Assembly (NCBI GenBank): GCA_031253985.1
Contig: JAIRVH010000094.1
Span: forward strand, 1 to 39,490
Reading direction: 5' to 3'
DNA: 39,490 bases
Source of the DNA: Sphingobacterium sp.
Lineage (GTDB): Bacteria; Bacteroidota; Bacteroidia; Sphingobacteriales; Sphingobacteriaceae
Part shown: piece after piece, positions 26,060-35,528 of the stretch
Layout: the number at the start of each line of letters is the position of its first letter
Numbering within the stretch: position 1 is the stretch's first letter
Notes under the pieces: model-generated
Seen by the model: only the letters and a program-made list of their open reading frames with translations
Databases searched by the model: none
Told to the model about the DNA's origin: nothing
Made by a program: the position numbers and the translations under genes

Positions 26060-28636
26060 TCACTTACCCGCATTTGATTTCATTGCCTTATCAATTACCA
26101 AAGGCACTGAAATCAAATCCAAATCATGTGAATACACGACAAATTTCTCCACCCAGCAAGGATCGAATTTTTCCTTAAATTCTTTTAGTCCCTTTGGTTG
26201 ACGGAAATACGGGTTATTCTCATATAAAAAACTAATAATGCGTTCAACGAGCCCTTTCTTCTTGTCAAATCCCGAAAAAGGCGCCAAACCCATATTTAGA
26301 AAAGAATAACCTTCCTCTTTGCAATACTCCAAAAAACGAATAATCAATACGTCCATATTTCCACCGGGAGCATCTTGCAGTTTTCGGATAAGATCGTAAG
26401 TCGCCTCGTCCGGCGCATAATTGGGAATGATATTCAAAAATGCTAAAATGCGACCTTCATTATCCTCCAACGTAATTACATGGCTATTTTTAATCTTTCC
26501 AACATCAAACATCCCCTGAGAAAAAACACGTTCCGAACGCTTCATATCCCGCAGCCAATGATCCGACACGACCTGCAACTTCTGAAGCAAGCCATTGGAC
26601 AAGGGTGCCCGATAAAGATTCGAAACAAAGCCTTTCTTCTCAATACTATTTACTGCATTTCGAAGCGATTTTCTTTTCTTGCCTTCCAGCGAAAAACTAT
26701 CGACATTAACAATCGCCTCTTCCCCGATCAGAAAAGATTTTTTGCCAAGTTGTTTGAAAATCCCCAAATGTCTACCGTCAACGCGGTAATAGGCTGTTTT
26801 CAAACTCGATTTGCGACAATAGCGTTCAAATGCATTAATCAGTTCTTTCATGGCATCCTCAGTATCCTCACAAACGGGTCCTTCCAGGACCATCGCATAA
26901 CCATAGCATTTTTTGTATGCAATAAACCCAGTCTGTTCAGCATTAAAGAAAAGATCTTTATCGCCATAGGTTTTAAAATAATCGACAGGCGATTTACCAT
27001 AACGCTCCAAAAGGTGCTGCGCAATTTCAATCTGTCCACCGGCATCTTCTTCCTCCAACTGACAAGGATTGACCATCCAGTAGAATAATGCGGAAAGACT
27101 AACGACACTAAAAAAATTAATGGAATACAAAAAATACTGTCCGATCGCGGTTTGGGGCTCTGCGACATCGCCATTGAGCAGCACAAAACAATGTAATGTA
27201 TTGCTCACCGCATTTACAATAGTAAAGTCCATATTGAAATGCTTCGCATTCAAGAAATAAAAACCGGTAATCCCATACAGAAATACAACCCCAATAAGCC
27301 ATAAAACCAGGCTGAGGTTTAAAGAACTTAACCTCCTGTTGCTTTGTACAAAATAATGTCTTGATGAATAAAGCAGCATCAACAATACCAAAAAAGCGAA
27401 CCAAGCTTCTTCAAAATCCAGCCCTTTGGAAAGATTGGCAAAAATAGAAAGTGAACATAGGGCCACCGCAACATACCAGGCCATACGTAATCCTTTCAAT
27501 AAAAAGCCCGAGCACATCACTAGCAGTATACCAAAAAAGAGCACAGCTGCATTTGAAAAGTTCAACGCATCGTACGATATAAATTGTTTTAATGCAGCTA
27601 CACGGCTATGGATAGCTGGCGTCAGAACCGAAATGATATTGATAAGTCCCATCACAAAAATAAAAACCGAGGGAAGTATCCGAACAAAGATGTTATTCTT
27701 ATTTACAAAGAAACTAATGCCGCCCAATGCCAATGGGCCCCAAAATTCAAATAAACGGTATAACAAGGATATCGAAATGGCCTCTTCTTCGCTGTAGCCA
27801 AACTTACACAGAATGACAACCATAGACATTTCGATAAGACCTAGCCCCTTCATCAATGGCGAAAAACAATAGACCAACGTTCCGACTGCATAGGTTACTG
27901 TACAAGCCAATAACGATGTTTCAAAGCCCAAGGCAAGCATAGCAATATAGATGTGCAAAATCCCAACCAGCTCAATGACTGTTGCCCAGATTAAACTTTG
28001 CACTACTGCCCAGAAATTTACGCCCTTCTTATGCAGTTCATCCCAAGTGCCTGCTATCGACGGAAAATGACGCACGGTGAGCGTGTAAGCACTTCCGCCT
28101 CGATAAAATGATCTGCAGTACCAACCAAATCCCAACAATAGAGTACTAAAAACTACCATAATCCCAATGATTTGCACATCAAGACCGGCAATTCCCACAA
28201 ACAGGAAAACAAAAAGACAGAGTATAAATAAAGAAACTAGGCTAATAACAGCATAGATAACCGAAGAAAGATTGGCATTTGAATCGTCGATTCCCTCCTG
28301 ATTGACTTCTTTTTTAAAGAAAGCCAACGAGGTAAATCCCCCCACGGGAAGAAAGACACTGATAAAGTTTCGCTTTAAAAATAAGCGAGTAGCTCCACCC
28401 AGTGATAGCTTTTGTTGCAAAGACTTGAAACTATAGACATAGACCAAACCTTGCATGGCGATGTAAGCCAAAGACACAACGATACCTATCGCCACCCAGA
28501 ACAACGAACTGGACTGGATAAGCCCTACAGACGATGCTAGTTCCTGTCTTTGATTCACAAAAAAATACACAGCCCCCAAAAGGACCAATAGCCCCAATAA
28601 GGATTTCCAGATCAACATTTTGTTTTTCATCAACAT
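26060..28636 (-). CDS. mprF: MprF-type phosphatidylglycerol lysyltransferase / flippase
   Basis: 858 residues, the usual 840-880. The N-terminal about 320 residues form the lysylphosphatidylglycerol flippase-like domain (FLPVGGFTSLAFFKKEVNQE, LMKGLGLIEMSM), a second set of helices follows to about 525, and the rest is the cytosolic DUF2156 synthase with RKSLRNAVNSIEKKGF, YDLIRKLQDAPGGNMDVLII and MGLAPFSGF. It should move an amino acid from aminoacyl-tRNA to a membrane lipid, lowering surface negative charge and raising resistance to cationic peptides. Lipid and amino acid are not readable. Start ATG at 28636 or two codons later. Same strand as DUF5686 and a VirJ/AcvB-like hydrolase. Confidence 0.93.
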   Translation of the reverse strand: MLMKNKMLIWKSLLGLLVLLGAVYFFVNQRQELASSVGLIQSSSLFWVAIGIVVSLAYIAMQGLVYVYSFKSLQQKLSLGGATRLFLKRNFISVFLPVGGFTSLAFFKKEVNQEGIDDSNANLSSVIYAVISLVSLFILCLFVFLFVGIAGLDVQIIGIMVVFSTLLLGFGWYCRSFYRGGSAYTLTVRHFPSIAGTWDELHKKGVNFWAVVQSLIWATVIELVGILHIYIAMLALGFETSLLACTVTYAVGTLVYCFSPLMKGLGLIEMSMVVILCKFGYSEEEAISISLLYRLFEFWGPLALGGISFFVNKNNIFVRILPSVFIFVMGLINIISVLTPAIHSRVAALKQFISYDALNFSNAAVLFFGILLVMCSGFLLKGLRMAWYVAVALCSLSIFANLSKGLDFEEAWFAFLVLLMLLYSSRHYFVQSNRRLSSLNLSLVLWLIGVVFLYGITGFYFLNAKHFNMDFTIVNAVSNTLHCFVLLNGDVAEPQTAIGQYFLYSINFFSVVSLSALFYWMVNPCQLEEEDAGGQIEIAQHLLERYGKSPVDYFKTYGDKDLFFNAEQTGFIAYKKCYGYAMVLEGPVCEDTEDAMKELINAFERYCRKSSLKTAYYRVDGRHLGIFKQLGKKSFLIGEEAIVNVDSFSLEGKKRKSLRNAVNSIEKKGFVSNLYRAPLSNGLLQKLQVVSDHWLRDMKRSERVFSQGMFDVGKIKNSHVITLEDNEGRILAFLNIIPNYAPDEATYDLIRKLQDAPGGNMDVLIIRFLEYCKEEGYSFLNMGLAPFSGFDKKKGLVERIISFLYENNPYFRQPKGLKEFKEKFDPCWVEKFVVYSHDLDLISVPLVIDKAMKSNAGK

Positions 28637-28643
28637 AATACTT

Positions 28644-28727
28644 CTAGACTTGACAAGCCCAATTCTTTAGTTTTTCTAAACCTCTTTTACTAATGACATC
28701 ATTTCCTAAAAATAGTCCCAATCCCAT
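28644..28727 (-). CDS. Possible small ORF (27 aa) between DUF5686 and mprF
   Basis: ATG at 28727 to TAG at 28644; product begins MGLGLFLGNDVISKRG and ends KNWACQV. It lies in the same frame as the DUF5686 gene just past its TAA, with no further stop until 28644. Either a tiny leader peptide before mprF or chance. No family known. Confidence 0.2.
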   Translation of the reverse strand: MGLGLFLGNDVISKRGLEKLKNWACQV

Positions 28728-28745
28728 TTGTGGATTTTTATAACA

Positions 28746-31250
28746 TTAAAAATCAATACCGATCTTTGCCCTAACGCCCCAAGGAGATATTCCAGGATTA
28801 TTGAGGTAAGTAAAACGACGAACGAGGTCTACACGTAAAATTTTAAAGATATTACTCAAGCCGACACTACCTTCTATATAAGCTCCATTATTCAGCGAGA
28901 ATAACTGCGGTTCCCGCGGATCTTTAGGTAACTCATCAAAACTTTTGGTGTATCGGTTGGAAGCATCGACAGCCCCGTACAACATCTTTACTGAAGCTAT
29001 TTCCCGGAGATCCAGCTTTTTTAGTAAGGGAACTTTATTGAGAAAAAAGCCATTAAATGAATGTTGCAATAATAAAGAAGCATACTTATCACTCATAAAC
29101 TCCATCGAATTCATCAAATTGTATGAGTTGAGCTGGTATGAATACGTTTGATTTGCACGGTGAATAATCATCAATGGATAAGGAACTTTTCCAAACTGTA
29201 TTCCGGATTCAAATACAAGGTCCGCAAAACCAAATTGTGAAGCAAAAAAGCGTTTATTGGCATTGACTATAAAACGTTGATAATTATAGTCTCCCCCCAA
29301 TAATCCTTTCACGCCAATCTGCGCTGCTAACGTGAAAATAGGCTGACCGGTATTGATAATACGTCGATACCGTTTACCCTGATATAATTTTTCATGTGGA
29401 GCCCAGCGTAGCTCTCCGGTGAAACCAGAAGTCCAGAGCTCATTGCCGTTACTCCTTCTAAATGCTCTGCGGTCGAACGCTAAAATCCCGCCAGGGCTAA
29501 GAATCTGATTGAAGAACCCCAATTTAAAAGAGAGGTGGTTTTCAAACTCTTGCCAATATTCTACCTGCCTTCTTTGTAGATAAAACATTTTATCATTTTC
29601 GCCCCTTCTGAACGATAGCAGAAAATTATCATTGTCAATGAAATTTAGATCCTGTCCCGGCACTTGCACCTCTTTACTCACTTTTGCGCTGATTAACTTC
29701 ACTGGAAATTTATATACCGATTCGCCATTAAATGAGTAAGTGGCCCCCGCGTTATATTTCCATTGCTTATCTTTCGTACCGTAAGCACCATACCCTTCCA
29801 GCACCAGTGTTTTGCTAAATATATCTGTGGTATTGCCACCAAATTTAAATCGGCTGCCTTCTACGGGATTAAAACTGTAAAAAGATGGTACTGACCCTAT
29901 CTCAATGACACCGCGGCCATAATAACCCGACATGATAAAAGAACCTAAAGCCATCAAATTTTTAAAAGATTTTGACTGTTTTAGACTGTCAATATTTGTA
30001 AACGCCTGCTCTTCCAGCTTACTTAGTTTCTCAGGTCTTACAAGCTTCCAATCAATTCCGTTCGGATTTTGCGGCCCAGTTCGTGTCACTGCTTTACCAC
30101 TGACAGCGAGGGCTGCGTTATCGGATGGCAATCTATTCGTCACTTTCTCGCCGAACAGGCCCATACCATCCTTAAAAATGCCCAGATCTATTGTCAGCAC
30201 CCCTCTACTCAAGAAGAACCGATGAGCTCTATTTTCCGAATAATTCAACACAATATTGAGCCCCTTTACCCAGTTGATGTTTGTCGCTTCATTGATGGTC
30301 AACTCCGCTTGGTCTAATGCGTAACTTCCGTCCAGGCGAATATAAATGAAACCTGAAAAAAGGGCATCCTCCCTATTCCGTGGCTCTACTCTTATTTTAG
30401 CGTGCCAAGGCTTGCTATCCTTCAATGTATCAACCAGGTAATATTTATAAAATGAAGGTCCCAATGTGGCTATTGGACTCAAAAAACGTCTGTTCCCAAT
30501 CGAAACATCGGTATCATAGATATTTGTTTCGCCATAGATTTTATCCAAATACTCGTCGATACCATCTTCATCCAAATACTGATCTACGCGTGACTGATTC
30601 TCCCCCAATAACACGAAGCTGGAACCATTAATGGCATCTAATTTTCGCTGACCAATTTTCTCATCCATAAATATGGGCACCAACGACCTTCCGGGATACT
30701 TTAGTGTGTCCATACCCTGCTTCAAGAATCCAAAACGTTTCAGTAAACGGGATTTATCTACCTTTTGATTTTGGATAGACAATGACATCGATAGCTTTTC
30801 ATATTCCTGGTAGCTACCTATTTTTTCATTTAACGCATTATTTTCATCTCTTTTTTCGATTACCTTACGGATTAAGTCCACTGTGGGATTATGTTTATTG
30901 GAATATTTTCTCTTGTTAGGTGCATTCACCACTACCTCGTCTAGGCTCTGTTGCTCATCTTCCAATCGGATGATCAGCACTTTCTTGCCCTGTGCAACAC
31001 TCATCGGGAATACTTGCTTTTTATAGCCAACCGCACTGATCAGCAACTCCCAATTGCCAGGCACTGCAGGCAGCTGAAACTGCCCCTCTTTATTTGTTGC
31101 CACAGATCTGGCTGTATTGGAAAGCTTCACAGTCACACCTTGTATAGGTTTTGCTGTCGAGGCATCGAGGACAATTCCTGTTAATGCAGTCCCTTGTCCA
31201 AATAGTCGGGAAGTAAAGAACAGTAAAATCAATAAAAAACAATATCGCAT
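28746..31250 (-). CDS. DUF5686 outer-membrane protein with CarboxypepD-reg-like domain
   Basis: 834 residues. A signal peptide (about 1-18, ends LFG) is followed by a carboxypeptidase-regulatory-like beta-sandwich at about 22-100 (GIVLDASTAKPIQGVTVKLS, GQFQLPAVPGNW). The long remainder reads as a beta-barrel with alternating aromatics and ends GVRAKIGIDF with a terminal Phe. The family is common in Bacteroidota; I know of no proven function. Position between a VirJ/AcvB-like hydrolase and mprF suggests a role in envelope lipids. A strong hairpin with T8 ends at its ATG. Confidence 0.85.
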   Translation of the reverse strand: MRYCFLLILLFFTSRLFGQGTALTGIVLDASTAKPIQGVTVKLSNTARSVATNKEGQFQLPAVPGNWELLISAVGYKKQVFPMSVAQGKKVLIIRLEDEQQSLDEVVVNAPNKRKYSNKHNPTVDLIRKVIEKRDENNALNEKIGSYQEYEKLSMSLSIQNQKVDKSRLLKRFGFLKQGMDTLKYPGRSLVPIFMDEKIGQRKLDAINGSSFVLLGENQSRVDQYLDEDGIDEYLDKIYGETNIYDTDVSIGNRRFLSPIATLGPSFYKYYLVDTLKDSKPWHAKIRVEPRNREDALFSGFIYIRLDGSYALDQAELTINEATNINWVKGLNIVLNYSENRAHRFFLSRGVLTIDLGIFKDGMGLFGEKVTNRLPSDNAALAVSGKAVTRTGPQNPNGIDWKLVRPEKLSKLEEQAFTNIDSLKQSKSFKNLMALGSFIMSGYYGRGVIEIGSVPSFYSFNPVEGSRFKFGGNTTDIFSKTLVLEGYGAYGTKDKQWKYNAGATYSFNGESVYKFPVKLISAKVSKEVQVPGQDLNFIDNDNFLLSFRRGENDKMFYLQRRQVEYWQEFENHLSFKLGFFNQILSPGGILAFDRRAFRRSNGNELWTSGFTGELRWAPHEKLYQGKRYRRIINTGQPIFTLAAQIGVKGLLGGDYNYQRFIVNANKRFFASQFGFADLVFESGIQFGKVPYPLMIIHRANQTYSYQLNSYNLMNSMEFMSDKYASLLLQHSFNGFFLNKVPLLKKLDLREIASVKMLYGAVDASNRYTKSFDELPKDPREPQLFSLNNGAYIEGSVGLSNIFKILRVDLVRRFTYLNNPGISPWGVRAKIGIDF

Positions 31251-31293
31251 AAAAAAAACCTTGCATCTAAATTCAGTAGGATGACAAGGTTTT
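31251..31293 (-). terminator. Terminator-like hairpin abutting the DUF5686 start codon
   Basis: Read on the minus strand: AAAACCTTG, a 1-base bulge, CATC, a 12-base loop, GATG, CAAGGTTTT, giving 13 paired bases, then four more T (T8 in all) and immediately ATG at 31250. It has all parts of an intrinsic terminator for the upstream virJ-like gene (25 bases after its stop). Because it ends at the start codon it may also be an attenuator or control ribosome access. Confidence 0.75.
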
Positions 31294-31317
31294 AATAAAA
31301 AAGTCCTAATACAAACG

Positions 31318-32016
31318 CTATCTTAATCGAATCGTATTATAAATAGTTTTAAAATCTCGATTATAATTATGCGGTCCGGCCAATACATCGACCTTTAGGC
31401 CAGCATTTCGAAACATTTTAACAAGATCTTCCTCCCCCTCTTTACAGAAGACATAAGTAGAGGGGAACTGCTTTAGCTTCATGACTTCAGCGAGTACCTC
31501 GTAGCCATTGGGTTTCTGTTTCCAGTTGAGCATTGTCGAAACGGTCACTTCAAAACTCGCATATTGGTCTGGCGACAGATAGGTTACATGCCGAATTGAT
31601 TTTTTCAATGGATCCGAAAAATTATTCAGGACAAAAGGTAGTACCCCTGCCGAAAATGAATGTCCAATCAAATAAATCTGGTCACAATCCCACTCCTTTT
31701 TGAAATGGTCAATATACCGTTCGAATTCTCTTCCTGCTTCCTGTGGTGTTTTCTTTTTCCAGAAATATTTTTTTGCGTCGATCACCAAGCGGGGATAACC
31801 ATCGAGCGAAAAATAAGACAGCAGGCTTTTGCTAAAATCGTTGTAGCCACCATCGCCCGTAATAAAAACAAGCATTGTTTTTTGCTTATTATTCGTATCC
31901 TTAAGCGGGATCACATAAGTTGGCAGCACCTCTGCCTGTATTGGTTTTAGGGCAAGACATAGCCAGAAAAAAAGAAATAGGAATAGCTTATCTGCTTTAA
32001 ATAGTGCAGTCTTCAT
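31318..32016 (-). CDS. VirJ/AcvB-like secreted alpha/beta hydrolase
   Basis: 232 residues. N-terminal signal peptide (about 1-28, cut after IQA), so exported. Then a VirJ family fold: TGDGG at 53-57, IDAKKYFWKKKTPQEAG (the AcvB/VirJ DxxxYFWxxxTP block), the nucleophile S120 in GHSFSAG, and H216 in GPHNY. AcvB of Agrobacterium hydrolyses lysyl-phosphatidylglycerol and sits beside its MprF-like synthase LpiA. Here mprF is two genes downstream on the same strand. Short form: only the single C-terminal-type domain. Gene name not assigned because substrate is unproven. Confidence 0.85.
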   Translation of the reverse strand: MKTALFKADKLFLFLFFWLCLALKPIQAEVLPTYVIPLKDTNNKQKTMLVFITGDGGYNDFSKSLLSYFSLDGYPRLVIDAKKYFWKKKTPQEAGREFERYIDHFKKEWDCDQIYLIGHSFSAGVLPFVLNNFSDPLKKSIRHVTYLSPDQYASFEVTVSTMLNWKQKPNGYEVLAEVMKLKQFPSTYVFCKEGEEDLVKMFRNAGLKVDVLAGPHNYNRDFKTIYNTIRLR

Positions 32017-32119
32017 ATGTATATATTAAAGTATAAATAGTTACTTTGTATGATCATAATGCGCCCGGAAACCCGAGGCATTCATCCATAAATAAGCTTT
32101 AGGATGCTTTCTTATCATT

Positions 32120-32938
32120 TTATTTACTGTTTCTGATAGCCTTTACGGGGATAGTTTTACGTATACCATCCATCACATAAAAAAAACCAAGTGCATTGTT
32201 TGAAATATTGCCCTCGACATTGGCTGGTACTGCCGACAACAACCCTTTCCACTCTGTTTCCTGGAATAGATTATAAAGAAAACGGGAGTAACGGGGCGAT
32301 TCTGAAAATTTAGAAACGATTAAACTGTCCTTCATCGAAACTTCATAGTTATAGGTCTTGCCAAGTAGATTATTCAGTACATTGGGAGCTCCCAAGCGGT
32401 AACTATAACTAAAAGGAGATCGAAAAGAAGAGATATCATCTTCTGAAAAATCTTTTTGAGGCATAATAAGCCATTTATTGGAGGTACGCATGCCAAACAG
32501 GTGTTTACTGACCTTTATCTCCCACTTATTATTCAAATTACTTTTTTCTACAGGCAAAAATGCATTTTCAATGGGAACAACAGGTATCAATTGATCCTGA
32601 GCTTCATACGATTTTCCATTCAATGTAATGGTCAGCTGAAATAGGTTGCCGACCGTGTCTTTCAGATTGAACAGCTCACCCAGATAGAGCCCGTCACCCA
32701 AATCGCTAAATTCAATACTATTGGGACCATTGGTTATCCGTACCGTAGCTCCACTGATCCCGACAGTACCAGAATTTGACTTCAGTGCGTCTAATTTTTT
32801 TAATTGGATATACTGCTCTTTGTACATGGTATTAATCCCCCCTTCAACAATCATATCGTATGACTGTCCTTCATCTACAGCGGATTTTTGACAAGAAACC
32901 GCTAGAAGATAAATAACTAAAATCAACAAGAATCTCAT
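32120..32938 (-). CDS. DUF4249 family lipoprotein
   Basis: 272 residues. The N-terminus LLAVSC fits a lipobox with Cys17 as the lipid anchor, so it is probably an outer-membrane or periplasmic lipoprotein. The remainder has the DUF4249 look: a first beta-domain with VGISGATVRITNG and LGDGLYLGEL, then a second with WLIMPQKDFS. The family is generally coupled to a TonB-dependent receptor gene; here the gap to the receptor stop is a single base. It may bind or hand on the substrate. No precise ligand can be given. 103 bases to the next gene contain no clear terminator. Confidence 0.85.
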   Translation of the reverse strand: MRFLLILVIYLLAVSCQKSAVDEGQSYDMIVEGGINTMYKEQYIQLKKLDALKSNSGTVGISGATVRITNGPNSIEFSDLGDGLYLGELFNLKDTVGNLFQLTITLNGKSYEAQDQLIPVVPIENAFLPVEKSNLNNKWEIKVSKHLFGMRTSNKWLIMPQKDFSEDDISSFRSPFSYSYRLGAPNVLNNLLGKTYNYEVSMKDSLIVSKFSESPRYSRFLYNLFQETEWKGLLSAVPANVEGNISNNALGFFYVMDGIRKTIPVKAIRNSK

Positions 32939-32939
32939 A

Positions 32940-35510
32940 TCAAAACCTCATGGTGTAATTAATTGACGGTACTCTCCCAGAAAATGATGTTTTCTGAATA
33001 GCCAAGTTCCCATTGCTATCTTCGGAGAAACTATAGTAAAGCGGATTACGTTGATCAAATACATTATATAATCCGAAACTCAGGGTATGTCTTCGTCCGC
33101 GTTCCCGCTGCTTTATCGTTTCTAGATCCACTGAACAATTCAGATCAAAACGGTTAAATGTAGGCATCCTATGCGAATTGCGGATGGAGTATACAGGAAC
33201 ATGGATTCCTTCATATTCCATAAATCCCATCGGATAGGTTAAAGGCCTTCCTGTATGAATCGTATAAAAAGCGCTCAGATGAACCGACCTACCTAGATCG
33301 TAAGACAAGCTACTCTTGAGCACATGCGGAATGTCAAAATTGGCCACATATTCTTTTCCCTTATTGATGCCATTGATCTTCCGAAAAGATCTAGACCAGC
33401 TATAGAAAATACTTCCTGAAAAATCACCGATACGCTGATTGACGGATAATTCTAAGCCGTATGCCCGTCCCTTGCCTTGCCGCAATTGCGTTTCGATAAA
33501 AGGGTTGAGTATTAATTGGGCATGATCAATTAGTTCGACCTGATTTTCCATTTTTTTCCAATACCCCTCCAGTCCGATATTTCCATGATACAGCAGTCTG
33601 TTTATTCTAAAAGAAATTGCATCAACATATTGTGGTTTAATATTCAGCCCTGCTGGCACCCAGGCTTCCAGAGAGGAGAAAGCCAGTTCGTCGTTCTGCA
33701 GCAGCTGCAAATATTGATAGTTCCGATTGTAAGCCAATCGAAAGGCATAATCGGTTCCCATTTTATATTGTAAAGATAACCGCGGTTCTAGACCATAGTA
33801 CGACTTTTTCTTGTCAGCATCGTTAGACAATGGCTTATATGAGCTACCATCCAGTAAATAGTAGCGTCCGAAGGAGGCATTAAAAAAGGCATTGCCGCGT
33901 ATTCCCGCAACAATCCGGAAGGCTGAATCGATCTTCCAGTTAAAAGAAACATACCCCGTATAATCATAAGCTTGCGCCCTAAAAATATTATCTTCCGTGT
34001 TTGAATTTATCGGCGATATCTCCCCGGGATTAAAACGATGCAGGGTTCCCTGAAGACCAAAATCCAAGGTACGGTCCAGTCCCATAAAATAAGTGAAATC
34101 CGATTTTAAACTAAAATCACGTATACGTGTCAACCAGGTTTGATTATCGCTCGATTCAGGTTTACTGACATCCAATTTGTTATGATAATCACTGAATATA
34201 GCCGAAAGATTCAAAAATAACCGGTCACTATGCACATGGTTCCATCGCAAGGTAGATGTCCAGTTACCCCAGCGATTTGTGTTCTTATTTGGTGAAATCA
34301 CCTTATCTTGCCCATAATACCCCGAAAGGTAGACCCGGTTTTTTTCATCAAATGTATAGTTGAACTTCACATTGTAATCGCTGTACTTGCCTTTGACATT
34401 GAACAGGCGATAATCCGTATTAAAAGCATTTAATATGCTTCCCCGGGCGGTGGCAATAAAAGCACCTTTCCCCTTTTTAATAAAAGGGCCTTCTGCACCC
34501 ACTCTAGTAATTAATAGGCTAGACCCCCCAAAAACATGAAAAGTATTGGCATCGCCGTCTCTGGTACTCATATCCATAATGGAAGAAAGACGTCCGCCTA
34601 GATTAGCCGGAATAGCATCTTTATAAAGCTGCGTATTTTTCAATATGTCCGAATTAAATACGGAAGTTAAACCGAATAGATGGGATGGATTATAGACAAC
34701 AGCTTCATCAAGCAAAATAAGATTCTGGTCCTTACCGCTTCCCCGGACGAAAAGGTTGCTCCCCCCTTCCGTTAATCCATTAATCCCATTTTGCATCTGT
34801 AAGACCTTCATGATATCAACTTCGCCCTTATAAAAGGCATTTCTTCGCGCTTGGGTCCAATTGATCTTGTCTGTGAAACTTCCCATATGCTGTGCTGTCA
34901 GGGTTGAATCAACATTCACCACCACCTCACTCAGGTTAAAATCAACCGGAGCAAGTTTTATGATCAGATAATTATCTTCTAATCCCGGATTCAATGTTAC
35001 TGCCCTTGTCTTATAGCCAAGATAACTGACGTAGCAACTATATTCACCCCGCGGCAATGTCAGTGAATAAAACCCATATTTATTACTTGAGCTACTTTTA
35101 CTTTTCTCTGCAATCAACAAAGTAGCGCCGATCAGGTTTTCACCACTTAGACTATCTACAACTCGCCCCTTAATGGTAAAAGTTTTATCCTCTTCGTAGA
35201 AGATCAACGCCCTATTGATAATCGTAAATCCAACATTTGAATCTTTCAGCAAATAATTAAGAATCTCTTCTAAACTCGATCTATTAAATGATCGACTATA
35301 AATGATGTCCTTGTTAAAAATCTGCTCATCATAGGACATGGATATATCGTATGTTTTATGAATTTCGGCAAGTATCTGAATGATCTGTTTGTTATGTGTG
35401 TCAATTGAAATTCGCCAATCCACAGGGGAATTCTGCCCCATGGATTTCGAACACATGACTATAACCAACCAGCAGAAAAAGAGCAGACGATACAGGACCC
35501 TATCTTTCAT
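32940..35510 (-). CDS. TonB-dependent receptor with STN signalling domain (FecA-like)
   Basis: 856 residues. Signal peptide 1-25, STN domain about 33-105 (LAEIHKTYDISMSYDEQIF), carboxypeptidase-regulatory-like domain about 111-200 (TIKGRVVDSLSGENLIGATL), plug with GGSNLFVRGSGKDQNLILLD, then a barrel ending SINYTMRF with terminal Phe. The STN domain suggests it signals to the FecR encoded directly upstream on the same strand, so it can induce its own operon. The length and the missing SusD partner argue against a SusC. Ligand unknown; iron or cofactor complexes are commonest. Confidence 0.93.
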   Translation of the reverse strand: MKDRVLYRLLFFCWLVIVMCSKSMGQNSPVDWRISIDTHNKQIIQILAEIHKTYDISMSYDEQIFNKDIIYSRSFNRSSLEEILNYLLKDSNVGFTIINRALIFYEEDKTFTIKGRVVDSLSGENLIGATLLIAEKSKSSSSNKYGFYSLTLPRGEYSCYVSYLGYKTRAVTLNPGLEDNYLIIKLAPVDFNLSEVVVNVDSTLTAQHMGSFTDKINWTQARRNAFYKGEVDIMKVLQMQNGINGLTEGGSNLFVRGSGKDQNLILLDEAVVYNPSHLFGLTSVFNSDILKNTQLYKDAIPANLGGRLSSIMDMSTRDGDANTFHVFGGSSLLITRVGAEGPFIKKGKGAFIATARGSILNAFNTDYRLFNVKGKYSDYNVKFNYTFDEKNRVYLSGYYGQDKVISPNKNTNRWGNWTSTLRWNHVHSDRLFLNLSAIFSDYHNKLDVSKPESSDNQTWLTRIRDFSLKSDFTYFMGLDRTLDFGLQGTLHRFNPGEISPINSNTEDNIFRAQAYDYTGYVSFNWKIDSAFRIVAGIRGNAFFNASFGRYYLLDGSSYKPLSNDADKKKSYYGLEPRLSLQYKMGTDYAFRLAYNRNYQYLQLLQNDELAFSSLEAWVPAGLNIKPQYVDAISFRINRLLYHGNIGLEGYWKKMENQVELIDHAQLILNPFIETQLRQGKGRAYGLELSVNQRIGDFSGSIFYSWSRSFRKINGINKGKEYVANFDIPHVLKSSLSYDLGRSVHLSAFYTIHTGRPLTYPMGFMEYEGIHVPVYSIRNSHRMPTFNRFDLNCSVDLETIKQRERGRRHTLSFGLYNVFDQRNPLYYSFSEDSNGNLAIQKTSFSGRVPSINYTMRF

Positions 35511-35528
35511 ATCAGCAATGCGAAAAGT

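Noticed and set aside
26480..27088. 202-codon open frame on the + strand
   Set aside because: It lies wholly antisense to the well-supported mprF synthase domain and has no recognisable family features.
32049..32058. TATGATCATA, a 10-bp palindrome before the virJ-like gene
   Set aside because: Short and AT-rich, expected by chance in a window of this size.
32940..35510. SusC-type polysaccharide receptor
   Set aside because: Too short for a typical SusC, no SusD gene beside it, and an STN domain with FecI/FecR genes points to a FecA-like regulated receptor.
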